Positions 28,207 through 37,428 of a DNA stretch of 64,000 bases are shown in pieces (the stretch's first letter is position 1; the number at the start of each line of letters is the position of its first letter). The position numbers and the translations under genes were made by a program. Source of the stretch: Paracoccaceae bacterium. GTDB lineage: Bacteria > Pseudomonadota > Alphaproteobacteria > Rhodobacterales > Rhodobacteraceae. The notes beneath the pieces were generated by a model. The model was not told where the DNA came from. It did no database searches and saw only the letters and a program-made list of their open reading frames with translations. Location of the stretch: NCBI GenBank assembly GCA_022763485.1, contig JALEGX010000086.1, positions 1 to 64,000 on the forward strand. The letters run 5' to 3'.

Positions 28207-29648
28207 GTCGGCCTCGCATGGTTCAGGATGATCGATTTCGTCGCCAGATAGGCGGAGAGGCCAGCCAGCCCCTTTTCCCGCCCGATGCCCGAGTGTTTCA
28301 CGCCGCCGAATGGGACGGTGTCGCCACCGGTCAGGAAGCCATTGACGAAGACCTGTCCGGCCTCCAATCGGCGCGCCAGCCACAGGGCGGTGTCGTGGCT
28401 TTGCGTGTAGACACCGGCAACCAACCCATAAGGGCTGTCGTTTGCGATGCGCAGCGCGTCCTCCGCGTCATCACAAAGATGGGTCACCAGCACGGGGCCA
28501 AAGACCTCTTCCCGCGCGATTTCCGCCTCGGGCGGCACATCGGTGAAGATCGTGGGCGGGTAGAAATAGCCAGGCCGCTCCAAACGCGCGCCGCCCAGCG
28601 CACAGGTCATCCCTTGCCCTTTGGCCCGCTGCACGAACCCTTCGACCCGCGCAAGCTGTGCCGCAGACACCAGAGGCCCAAGCGCCGGGTCGTCCAACGG
28701 ATCGCCGACCCCCATCGCGCGTGTCTTCTGCGCCAGCTTGTCGACCAGCGCGTCATGTACACCCCGGGTACAGATCAGGCGCGACCCCGCGGCGCAAACC
28801 TGCCCGGCATTGAAGAAGATCCCGCGCATCACACCGTCTGCGGCGGCCTCCAGATCCGCGTCCTCCAACACGATCACCGGGGATTTGCCGCCCAGCTCCA
28901 GCGTCACGCCTGCCACCGGGACCGACGCCGCCTGCATCACCCTGCGGCCGGTTGTGGTAGACCCCGTGAAGGTCACATGGGCGATCTTCGGATATCCGGC
29001 CAACGCCGCGCCGACGTCACCGCCGCCCAGCACCACGTTGCAGGCACCGTCCGGCAGCCCCGCCTGCTTGGCAAGCCGCGCGACCTCAAAAGCCGAAAAC
29101 GGAGTGAGTTCCGACGGTTTGGCCACCACGGTTGCCCCCGCCGCCAAAGCCGGCGCCATGCCCCGGGCGAGTGTCGAAATCGGGTAGTTCCACGGCAGGA
29201 TATGCGCAGTGACGCCAACGGGTTCCGCAAGGGTCAGCGCCGTTTGATCCGGCCCCAGGGGGATCGTCTCCCCATTCAGCTTGTCACAGACCCCCGCGTA
29301 GAAGCGGAAGTAATCCGCGGCGCGCCCGACATCCCGCAGCGCCTGTGACAGGGGTTTGCCCACATTCGCGGCCTCTATCCGTGCAAGACGGTCGGCCTCC
29401 TGAGCGATCAGATCCGCCAGCCGCAAAAGCACCGCGGCACGCCGACCGGGCAATGTCCCAGCCCAGATCGGCAAGGCCGCGGCGGCAGAAGCGACGGCTT
29501 GCCCGACTTGGTCTTCAATCGCCTCACAAAACGGTTCAAGCGGGGTTTCGGTTGCGGGGTTGACCAGACCGCGCGCGGCCCCTTCACCGGGTTGCGGCTC
29601 TCCCCCGATCCACAGGCCGAGCTTAGCAGTCGAAACGGACACTGGCAT
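28203..29648 (-). CDS. Aldehyde dehydrogenase
   Basis: 481 aa; ILPWNYPISTLARGMAPALAAG, LELGGKSPVIVLEDADLEAA, NAGQVCAAGSRL. Confidence 0.9.
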   Translation of the reverse strand: MPVSVSTAKLGLWIGGEPQPGEGAARGLVNPATETPLEPFCEAIEDQVGQAVASAAAALPIWAGTLPGRRAAVLLRLADLIAQEADRLARIEAANVGKPLSQALRDVGRAADYFRFYAGVCDKLNGETIPLGPDQTALTLAEPVGVTAHILPWNYPISTLARGMAPALAAGATVVAKPSELTPFSAFEVARLAKQAGLPDGACNVVLGGGDVGAALAGYPKIAHVTFTGSTTTGRRVMQAASVPVAGVTLELGGKSPVIVLEDADLEAAADGVMRGIFFNAGQVCAAGSRLICTRGVHDALVDKLAQKTRAMGVGDPLDDPALGPLVSAAQLARVEGFVQRAKGQGMTCALGGARLERPGYFYPPTIFTDVPPEAEIAREEVFGPVLVTHLCDDAEDALRIANDSPYGLVAGVYTQSHDTALWLARRLEAGQVFVNGFLTGGDTVPFGGVKHSGIGREKGLAGLSAYLATKSIILNHARPT

Positions 29649-31189
29649 TACCCCCGCCCGATCTGCGCGCGCGTCAGGCGAATATCGAACTCTTCGCGCA
29701 ATCCCAGATCCAGATCATCCGGGATGTGCGACGGGAAGTGGCTGGCCAGGATCTCGCGCGCCCGTTCGCGGGCCACGTCTCCCACACGCTGCGCGCCGCT
29801 GTCCTGCCAGTCCCTTGGACTGCGCCGATCCCCCACTTCGGGATAGAAATAGTCGGACTTCATCCGGTCGAATGTATGGGTTTCCCCCAGATAGTGCCCT
29901 TCGCCCCGGCACACCTCTGCAATGACATCGGCGGCGATGTTTTCGGGCGTGGCTTCAACCCCGCGAATGGTCCGCAGGATATTGCCCAGCAGATCATTGT
30001 CGCTGACATAGGCCGCGTGGCTGACCCCCAGAAGCGAGGACATCATGCCCGCCGCCTGGGTCACGATGTTGGACCCGGCATGGGCCGCCATGGTCACCGC
30101 CAGCGATTTTTCGGCCCCGTATTGCGCGTCCAGCCGCTTGGCATCGGTGATCCCGGCAATGGAACTGGTGGGCAGGTCCCAGTGTCGGCCCATCTGCGCC
30201 GCGCCTGCCATCAGGATAGCCTGTTCTCCACCGCCGCCGCTCATCGATCCGGTGCGCAGATCGGCAACCAGGGGCTTCGGGGCAAAAATCGCCCGGACCT
30301 CCGGATCAACCAGCCGGGCAAAGACCAGTCCCGCCAGCGTTTCCGCCACGGCCTGGACCAGCGACCCGGCAATCGTGGCCGCGCTGGTCGCCCCCGCCTG
30401 TCCGGCGCTGATCAGTTGGACGGGGAAGCCAGCTCGGATCGCCAGTTCCAGCACATCGCAGGCCTCTTCTGCAAAGCGCATCGGCGGCACGACGTGACAG
30501 ACCATGACCGTCAGGAAGGGCCGCGCCCGAAACGCCGCTTCCCCGCCGGCGATCCGATAGCAGAGATCGGCAATCGCCTGCACGTTCAGCGGCTCGGTGA
30601 TCGAGATCGATACATGCTTCGACGTCCCCATCAGGCACGCATAGGCAGTGTTCAGATCCATCGCCGCGTTGTCTTCGATGTCCCGCGCCACGACCGAGCG
30701 GCTGAAATGGTGGATGTTGTCCATCTGATCCACGATGCGCGCCGCATCATAGAGATCCTGCAACGTCGAATCCCGATAGTCGTGGGTGTCCAGATCAAAC
30801 ACCCCCGGAGCCGCGCCCCCGGTGGACATATGCACCCGGGCGCCAGAGATGTTCAGATCATTCTCCCGTCGCTGCCCGCACAGCGCGAAGCCACGAGCCG
30901 CCCCATCGATGGCCCACTGAACCAGGGCCCGCGGAAAGAGCAGACGCTGATCGGCAGTCAGCGAGCCACCTGCCTCGACCACCATGTCGATCATCGAAGG
31001 TGTCGCCTGGCTCAAACCCAGCGTTTCCAGCAGGACAAAGGCACTTTCCTGAATCCGGACGACCTCTGCCTCTGACAGCGGCTTCAATCGCCCGCCTTCA
31101 ACTCCGGGCCAGACTGGTGGGTTTTCCTCAGGTGTTGCGACCTGTTGCAGGCGGTGTTTTCGCCCACGTCGCCGGGTGATTTCTGTCAT
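29648..31189 (-). CDS. Trimethylamine methyltransferase (MttB) superfamily protein, non-pyrrolysine type
   Basis: MttB-like body (STGGAAPGVFDLDTHDYRDSTLQDLYDAARIVDQMDNIHHFSRSVVARD...); uninterrupted ORF, no internal amber; ATG at 31189. Confidence 0.85.
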   Translation of the reverse strand: MTEITRRRGRKHRLQQVATPEENPPVWPGVEGGRLKPLSEAEVVRIQESAFVLLETLGLSQATPSMIDMVVEAGGSLTADQRLLFPRALVQWAIDGAARGFALCGQRRENDLNISGARVHMSTGGAAPGVFDLDTHDYRDSTLQDLYDAARIVDQMDNIHHFSRSVVARDIEDNAAMDLNTAYACLMGTSKHVSISITEPLNVQAIADLCYRIAGGEAAFRARPFLTVMVCHVVPPMRFAEEACDVLELAIRAGFPVQLISAGQAGATSAATIAGSLVQAVAETLAGLVFARLVDPEVRAIFAPKPLVADLRTGSMSGGGGEQAILMAGAAQMGRHWDLPTSSIAGITDAKRLDAQYGAEKSLAVTMAAHAGSNIVTQAAGMMSSLLGVSHAAYVSDNDLLGNILRTIRGVEATPENIAADVIAEVCRGEGHYLGETHTFDRMKSDYFYPEVGDRRSPRDWQDSGAQRVGDVARERAREILASHFPSHIPDDLDLGLREEFDIRLTRAQIGRG

Positions 31190-31268
31190 GGCGCCTGGAT
31201 TTCCGTGCTTTTCCGGGCAGAAAAGACCACGCCGATGCAAGCTTTACAAAGACAGCTTTCTCAGCAAA

Positions 31269-31280
31269 TGATGAGTAAAA
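31269..31280. promoter_or_regulatory. Shared promoter motif copy 1 (TGATGAGTAAAA)
   Basis: Exact 12-mer shared with 47903-47914; lies between divergent mttB-like (31189) and lysR (31298). Confidence 0.5.
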
Positions 31281-31297
31281 CTTTACGATGGACCGTC

Positions 31298-32176
31298 ATG
31301 CTTCCCTCCCTTCCCGCCCTGCGCGCCTTTGATGCCGCCGCCCGTCTGGGCAGCTTTCGTGCCGCAGCCGAAGCGCTGTCGATCAGCTCGACCGCGATCA
31401 GCCACCATGTGAGGGGGCTGGAAGAGCAGTTGCAGGTGCCGCTGTTTCATCGCACGGGCCGGACGGTGACCTTGAGCGACGCGGGCAAAAGGCTGGCCGA
31501 AGCCACGGCACAGGCCTTCGACATTCTGGAAGAGGCCGTGGACGGGTTTCGCACCAATACGCAGCGGGTGGTGCGCATCGCGGCGGGTCCGATCCTGACC
31601 GCGCGCTGGCTGATGCCGCGGATCAGCGATTTCTGGGAACAGCACCCGGGCATAGAGCTGGAGTTCGCACCTTCCTGGCGACCCAGCAGTGCGGGCACCG
31701 GGACCGCAGACATTGTCCTTCGCTGGGAGCGTCTGCAAGACATGCCTGTCGACGCGGCCAAGCTGCTTGAACTGCAACCCGTTGCCGTGGCCAGCCCGGA
31801 TTTCGTGGAACGGTACGGCCCGTTCAGGGATCCGGTGGACCTGCTGCGGGTTCCGATCCTGCACCAGCGCAATCACTGGGGTTGGATGGATTGGTTTTCG
31901 GCCCAGGGGATCAGCATCGATCACCCGCCGCGTGGTGCTGTCTTCGAGGACGCCAATGTCTTGATCCGCGGGGCTGCCGAAGGTCAGGGAGCAATCGTTG
32001 GCTGGATGCCGCTGATCGAGCAGGATCTGAAAGAGGGGCGCGTCATCCGCTTGTTCGATGAAGACATACCCCCCACACATGGCTATTTCATCGAAATGCG
32101 CGAGCCGGGCCGCCTGCGCCGTGACAGCCGCGCGGTTTTCGACTGGCTTAAGGGATCAGGGCTTGCCGCAAGCTGA
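31298..32176 (+). CDS. LysR family transcriptional regulator (GcvA-like)
   Basis: LPSLPALRAFDAAARLGSFRAAAEALSISSTAISHHVRGLEEQLQVPLFHRTGRTVTLSDAG. Confidence 0.9.
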   Translation: MLPSLPALRAFDAAARLGSFRAAAEALSISSTAISHHVRGLEEQLQVPLFHRTGRTVTLSDAGKRLAEATAQAFDILEEAVDGFRTNTQRVVRIAAGPILTARWLMPRISDFWEQHPGIELEFAPSWRPSSAGTGTADIVLRWERLQDMPVDAAKLLELQPVAVASPDFVERYGPFRDPVDLLRVPILHQRNHWGWMDWFSAQGISIDHPPRGAVFEDANVLIRGAAEGQGAIVGWMPLIEQDLKEGRVIRLFDEDIPPTHGYFIEMREPGRLRRDSRAVFDWLKGSGLAAS

Positions 32177-32200
32177 CATCCCCGACGCCTTCGGCGGGCG

Positions 32201-33076
32201 TCATGCCAGAGCAGACAGGAGCTTTTCAAATGTGCGCGTGCTCCTGAACCCCGGCGCACAGGACAGAACAAGTCGGCGATCCAACGCCACCTTGTCCGGA
32301 AACGGAGCAACCAGACGGCCGCTGTCCAGCCGCGACTGGACCAGCGCCTCATGCGCCATCAGGACCCCGGCCCCGTTACAGGCTTCCTCCAGCGCGACGC
32401 TGAACAGCGAATGCACCGGCCCGCGCTGCCCCTTGCGCGGTGCGCCGTCCACCGCTTGCAACCAATGCGCCCAATCCCCGGCCCAGGCGGAATCGTGGAT
32501 CAGCGTCTCACCCGCCAGATCGGCGACCGACTTCAACCGCGAGGCCAGATCGGGTGTGCAGACCGGAAAGATCCGATCCCGGAACAAGGCCGTCTGATGC
32601 GGCTCCGGGTCGCTACTTTGAAAGAACAGGCTGACGTCAAAGGGTTCTCGCGCAAGGTTTGGCGGATGCTCCACGGCAACGACAGAGACCGAGATTTCGG
32701 GCGCGATGCGACGCAGGGCCCCCAGCTTGCCGGAGAGCCAAAGCTGCGCAAGCGAAGGCAGCGTTGCGATCCGGATATTGTGCGGCGCACTGCGGGTGCG
32801 CAGCGCGTGCACCGCCTGCCCCAGCATATCGAACGCCGCCGTGAATTCCGGTAACAGCTCCGCCCCAAGTGGTGTGAGTTCCACCCCCCGGGTGCGCCGA
32901 ATGAACAGATCCCCTTCGGCCCAGGCCTCCAGCGCCTTGACATGTTGCGCCACCGCCCCTGGCGACACGCTCAGCTCTTCGGCGGCGGCGGCAAAGCTTT
33001 TCAGCCGCCCGGCGCTTTCAAAGGCGCGAAGGGCATTCAGATGCGGACCTTTGGGACGTGGCGGGGCAACGGACAT
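32201..33076 (-). CDS. LysR family transcriptional regulator (GcvA-like)
   Basis: LNALRAFESAGRLKSFAAAAEELSVSPGAVAQHVKALEAWAEGDLFIRRTRGVELTPLG. Confidence 0.9.
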   Translation of the reverse strand: MSVAPPRPKGPHLNALRAFESAGRLKSFAAAAEELSVSPGAVAQHVKALEAWAEGDLFIRRTRGVELTPLGAELLPEFTAAFDMLGQAVHALRTRSAPHNIRIATLPSLAQLWLSGKLGALRRIAPEISVSVVAVEHPPNLAREPFDVSLFFQSSDPEPHQTALFRDRIFPVCTPDLASRLKSVADLAGETLIHDSAWAGDWAHWLQAVDGAPRKGQRGPVHSLFSVALEEACNGAGVLMAHEALVQSRLDSGRLVAPFPDKVALDRRLVLSCAPGFRSTRTFEKLLSALA

Positions 33077-33194
33077 GGCATTTCAGGCATAGTTTTTCTA
33101 CGGTGAATTTTTAGCAAATCTGGTTTGTCAGGTCTATGCCTGCTCCGGGATGATGGCGGCATTCCTCATGTTTCAGCCCCAAGGACCCGTACCC

Positions 33195-34457
33195 ATGACC
33201 GCCCATTTTCAAACCCCTGTGTCCGAAACCGATCCGCTGATTGCCACCGCGCTGCGGGATGAAAAGACCCGGCAGCAGGATCAGATCGAGCTGATCGCCT
33301 CGGAAAACATCGTCAGCCGAGCGGTTCTGGACGCGCTGGGGCACGAGATGACCAACAAGACGCTGGAGGGCTATCCCGGCAACCGGTTCCACGGCGGCGG
33401 CCGCTACGTGGACGTCGTTGAACAGGCCGCCATCGACCGGGCGCGGCAAGTGTTCGGATGTGACCATGCCAACGTACAGCCGCATTCGGGCAGTCAGGCC
33501 AATCTGGCGGTGTTCTTTCTGCTCCTGAAACCCGGCGACCGGGTGCTGTCTCTGGATCTGGCTGCGGGCGGGCATCTGTCACACGGGTTGAAGGCCAACC
33601 TGTCTGGCCGCTGGTTTGACCCCCATCACTACGGCGTGGATGCTGAGACGGAGGTGATCAACTATGAGGATCTGGAACGCCAGGCCGCGCAGATCAAACC
33701 CCGGCTGATCATTGCTGGCGGCTCTGCCTATCCGCGCCAGATCGATTTCGAGCGCATGGGCCGGATCGCGCGCAAGGTCGGCGCATGGTTTCACGTCGAC
33801 ATGGCCCATATCGCCGGTCTGGTGGCGGGTGGTGAACATCCCAGCCCCTTCCCCCACGCGGATATCGTGACCTGCACAACCACAAAAACCCTGCGCGGCC
33901 CGCGTGGCGGGCTGATCCTGACCAACAACGCGGACTGGTCCAAACGGTTGCAGTCGGCGGTCTTCCCCGGCGTACAGGGGTCGATCCATACGCAGGTGCT
34001 GGCCGCCAAGGCGATCTGCCTGGGCGAGGCGCTGACTGATGACTTCCGCACCTATGCCGCGCAGGTCCGCGCCAATGCCCGCGCGCTGGCAGACACGTTG
34101 CAAGCGCGCGGTATCCGTATCGTGTCAGGCGGCACGGACACCCATCTGGTGCTGCTGGATCTGAGCTCCAAAGGCCTGACGGGCAAACGGGTGGAACGCG
34201 TGCTGGAGGCGGCGAACATCACCGCCAACAAGAACGCCATCCCCGGCGACAGCCCACGCCCGCCGGAATGGGTAGGCCTGCGCCTTGGCACCGGGGCCGC
34301 CACGACACGCGGCATGGCAGCCCCGGAATTCATCGAGCTTGGCACGATGATCGCCGATCTGGTCGAGGCAGAGGCCGCAGGCCACGCAGAGGAGGTGATC
34401 GCCCTCTGCAAAGCCCGCGTTGCGGCGCTCTGTGCCCGCTTTCCAGTCCACGCCTGA
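33195..34457 (+). CDS. glyA: Serine hydroxymethyltransferase
   Basis: QIELIASENIVSRAVLDALGHEMTNKTLEGYPGNRFHGGGRYVDVVE; VDMAHIAGLVAGGEHPSPFPHADIVTCTTTKTLRGPRGG. Confidence 0.93.
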   Translation: MTAHFQTPVSETDPLIATALRDEKTRQQDQIELIASENIVSRAVLDALGHEMTNKTLEGYPGNRFHGGGRYVDVVEQAAIDRARQVFGCDHANVQPHSGSQANLAVFFLLLKPGDRVLSLDLAAGGHLSHGLKANLSGRWFDPHHYGVDAETEVINYEDLERQAAQIKPRLIIAGGSAYPRQIDFERMGRIARKVGAWFHVDMAHIAGLVAGGEHPSPFPHADIVTCTTTKTLRGPRGGLILTNNADWSKRLQSAVFPGVQGSIHTQVLAAKAICLGEALTDDFRTYAAQVRANARALADTLQARGIRIVSGGTDTHLVLLDLSSKGLTGKRVERVLEAANITANKNAIPGDSPRPPEWVGLRLGTGAATTRGMAAPEFIELGTMIADLVEAEAAGHAEEVIALCKARVAALCARFPVHA

Positions 34458-34464
34458 TCCGGGA

Positions 34465-35718
34465 TCAACCCTCCAGGCTCTTGATCGCCCCAAGCAGTTT
34501 GGCGATCTCGGTCTCGGTGTTGTAGTGGCAGAAGGAGATCCGGATGCAATCGGGCAGCCCCAGTGGAGTCAGCACATTGCCCGAATAGTGATCGGCCTTG
34601 CGGGTGTGGGTGCGGATGCCCTGGCTGTTCAGGATCTCCACAACCTGCTCGGACGGAGTGCCGTCCACCACGATCGACACCAGACCTTCGCGGGCGGGGT
34701 TATCCTCGCCCGCCAGGATCCGCACATGCGCCATCTCCCGCAGCCCCGGCAGGTTGTCGATACCGTTTATCGCGGCATTGGTCAGATGGGTTTCATAGGC
34801 ATGAATGGCCCGGCCTGCGGCTTCGATCCTCTTGCGCGGCTCGGTTTCATCCGACACTTCGCCGCCCAGCCAGTCAAAATACTCGATCACGTTCGACATG
34901 GTGGCATAAGAACCGGTGTCGCGCGTGCCGAACTCCCACCCCGTCGCGGGCGCGTCGATCAACATGTCATGGGGCGCCGCGCTCAACCGGTCCGAGATCC
35001 AGGCGATGCCGTAGCCATGGCGCGAGAACACCTTGTAGGGCGAAATCGCGTAGCCATCGACGTTATAGGCCGCCAGATCCAGCTGGCCATGGGCCGCGTG
35101 CTGGATGCCGTCCACGATGATCATACAGTCCGGCGCTACCGCGCGGATCGCGGCTGAAATCGCCGCCACATCCATGCCCATGCCGGTCACCGGTGAGGCG
35201 TGCAGGATCGTCGCCACCGCCACATCCGGGGTCATCAACGCGGTGTAATCCTCGGCGGTTACCAGGCCGGTTGCATCGTCATGCGGAACATTCACATAGT
35301 CCAGCCCGGCAATCCCGGCCCAGCGGCGCGCGGCGGAACGGGTGGCCGGATGTTCGATGGACGACCCGATCACCTTGGCCCCTTTGGGCGCGTTCACGCA
35401 GGCGGTGCGGATCAGGCGGAACAGCAGCTCAGTACCGCTTTCCCCGGCAAAGAACTGACCCGAGGAAGCGTTCATGAATACCGCCAGATCACCCTTAGCC
35501 TTGTTGATCACATTCTGCGTTCCCTGACCTGCCGGATTGATCCGGCCCGGATTATCGGGGATCGCGGCATAGAACGCCGAGGTTTCCGCTACCGATTTCA
35601 GGGTCAGCGCGCCGCCGGCGTTTTCGAAAAAGATCCGCTCGCCCTGAAACGGGCAGCTGTCCACATGCGCAAACCGGTCGCGAATAGCGGCGATAAGATC
35701 GGGATTGTTCTGAATCAT
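34465..35718 (-). CDS. Class V aminotransferase / cysteine desulfurase-like PLP enzyme
   Basis: FENAGGALTLKSVAETSAFY; IIVDGIQHAAHGQLDLAAYNVDGYAISPYKVFSRHGYGI (PLP-Lys region). Confidence 0.82.
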   Translation of the reverse strand: MIQNNPDLIAAIRDRFAHVDSCPFQGERIFFENAGGALTLKSVAETSAFYAAIPDNPGRINPAGQGTQNVINKAKGDLAVFMNASSGQFFAGESGTELLFRLIRTACVNAPKGAKVIGSSIEHPATRSAARRWAGIAGLDYVNVPHDDATGLVTAEDYTALMTPDVAVATILHASPVTGMGMDVAAISAAIRAVAPDCMIIVDGIQHAAHGQLDLAAYNVDGYAISPYKVFSRHGYGIAWISDRLSAAPHDMLIDAPATGWEFGTRDTGSYATMSNVIEYFDWLGGEVSDETEPRKRIEAAGRAIHAYETHLTNAAINGIDNLPGLREMAHVRILAGEDNPAREGLVSIVVDGTPSEQVVEILNSQGIRTHTRKADHYSGNVLTPLGLPDCIRISFCHYNTETEIAKLLGAIKSLEG

Positions 35719-35733
35719 GAGTCTTCCTGTCTG

Positions 35734-36747
35734 TCAGAGCGCGCGGCTCACAATCGTGCGGCAGAGTTCGGCCACCGCGATATGGCTGTTTCTTGGGAAA
35801 CCATCGACGCTGTCATCGACAATCCCGTGGGTCGAATTGATCAAACCATTGGCCACCATCGTGTCCAATAGCAAGGCCTCACGTTCGGGCGTGTGCAGCA
35901 GTTTGGAATTGCCTGCGCGCGCGGCCATCGCCGCCGCAATCGCGGTGCAACCCCAGTTCGAACAGGCCGCCGTCACCAGCACATCGCAGCCCGTGACCGC
36001 GCCGATGCCGCCACCGCAGCCGCATTGGCAAGTATCGCCATAGGGCACATGCGCCTTCACATGGTCGGCCACCTTGCCCATGCCGATCTCATTGCCACCA
36101 TCGCCGACCGCGACCACCGGAATGCCGCGCTCCAACGCCAGATCGAAAAGAAAATCCACCCGCGCCCGGCCCATGCCATAGTCGATGCCCTTCATCGAAT
36201 GGTAGACGCCAAATTCGTTGCGCCCCACCCGCTCGGTCGAAAACATCAGGTCCGGCTGCAGTTCGTCCAGCATCTGCACCGCTTGCGCCTTGCCGGTTTC
36301 GTCATCGGTGGCGTAGGGGATCATCACGATGGTGGCGAGGCTCTTATCCGCCTTGGCGATCGCCGCCTGCTCCAGCGTCACCGGGAACAGCCCCGCCGCC
36401 TGGCAGGTGTTGCGGATCGCGGGTAAAAGCGTTTCTTCGCAGACCATCACGCAGGTCACGTTGCGCGCTAGCACCAGCGCCCGCGCAATCGCCGCCGCGC
36501 CCGAGGGGCCGTCATTTTCCCCCAGATCCGTGGTGATCCAGGCGCGCGAGACGGACCCGGTGGTCAGCACCACCGTGCCGCCTTCAGGGACAGCCATCAG
36601 CGCATCCGCAGCCGCCCCCACGAGGGATTCCCCCTGAAGCGCACGCGCGGCTTCGAACAAATGCTCGACCCCGCGTTCGCCCATGTCGATCTTCACCAGC
36701 TGGTCCAGACGGTTGTCCAGACGGGTAATCAAATCCTTGTCGCCCAT
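35734..36747 (-). CDS. D-glutamate cyclase-like (DUF4392) protein
   Basis: VVLTTGSVSRAWITTDLGENDGPSGAAAIARAL; VVAVGDGGNEIGMGKV; CQCGCGGGIGAVTGCDVLVTAACSNWGCTAIAAAMAA. Confidence 0.72.
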   Translation of the reverse strand: MGDKDLITRLDNRLDQLVKIDMGERGVEHLFEAARALQGESLVGAAADALMAVPEGGTVVLTTGSVSRAWITTDLGENDGPSGAAAIARALVLARNVTCVMVCEETLLPAIRNTCQAAGLFPVTLEQAAIAKADKSLATIVMIPYATDDETGKAQAVQMLDELQPDLMFSTERVGRNEFGVYHSMKGIDYGMGRARVDFLFDLALERGIPVVAVGDGGNEIGMGKVADHVKAHVPYGDTCQCGCGGGIGAVTGCDVLVTAACSNWGCTAIAAAMAARAGNSKLLHTPEREALLLDTMVANGLINSTHGIVDDSVDGFPRNSHIAVAELCRTIVSRAL

Positions 36748-36761
36748 ATCAATAGTCTCCC

Positions 36762-36807
36762 GCCCGGCTGCAAGCCGGGCTGCGCCACCCTGCGGGGCGG
36801 CGCAGCC
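36762..36807. repeat. Two overlapping GC-rich hairpins in an intergenic gap
   Basis: GCCCGGCT-GCA-AGCCGGGC (36762-36780) and GGCTGCGCC-12 nt-GGCGCAGCC (36778-36807); arms overlap by 3 nt. Confidence 0.75.
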
Positions 36808-36843
36808 CTCAACGCCAGATTTTCAACAAGAGGAATAGCCATC

Positions 36844-37428
36844 TCACCCCTCCCCAAAAAGCAGTTCCGCGAACCAGTCCGGATCCTCCAGATGCGCCGC
36901 GACCTCGCGCAGCGCGCCGTGCAGACAGGCCGCCACCGCCGCCAACACCGCCTGAACGCCCGCCAGATCATGCACCTCTCGCACCGCGACCCCCGCCAGC
37001 CGCGCGCCGCGCAGGACCGAGGCATGGCTGCGGTCGCCCGCCGCCACCAGCGACAGCACCGGCTTGCCGCCGGAATGCGCCAGCACGGTCGCCACGATGC
37101 CCGCACTGGTGCGGTTGACCACTGCGGCGGCCTCGTGCCCCTGCCCGCCCAGGTGAGAGATCGCCGCCTGACGCAGCTCCTCGCCGAACAGGCCGGGGCC
37201 GATCCATTCCTCGCAATTGATGCTCAGATCCTCGGGCGTGGCCGGGTAGAACCGAAGGTTGCCGGTGCAGATCGCGATCCTGTCGATACCTTCGCGCGCC
37301 ACAAAATCCGCCGCCACCCGCCCCGCCTGTGTCAGACGGCGCACCTCATCGGCCGAGCCGCGCAGCAGCGATCCCCGGGCATAGCCCACGCCCGGGTCGA
37401 TTTCGTTGCCAAAGCGGTCTGCGCTCAT
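36844..37428 (-). CDS. Small uncharacterised protein with SelA/PLP-transferase-like N-terminal half
   Basis: 194-aa ORF from ATG 37428, in operon with upstream ALDH (4-nt overlap); segment VVNRTSAGIVATVLAHSGGKPVLSLVAAGDRSHASVLRGARLAGVAVREV. Confidence 0.6.
   Translation of the reverse strand: MSADRFGNEIDPGVGYARGSLLRGSADEVRRLTQAGRVAADFVAREGIDRIAICTGNLRFYPATPEDLSINCEEWIGPGLFGEELRQAAISHLGGQGHEAAAVVNRTSAGIVATVLAHSGGKPVLSLVAAGDRSHASVLRGARLAGVAVREVHDLAGVQAVLAAVAACLHGALREVAAHLEDPDWFAELLFGEG

Noticed and set aside
29648-31189. Pyrrolysine-containing MttB
   Set aside because: ORF has no in-frame amber codon and no pyl genes are in the window; it is a non-Pyl MttB-superfamily member
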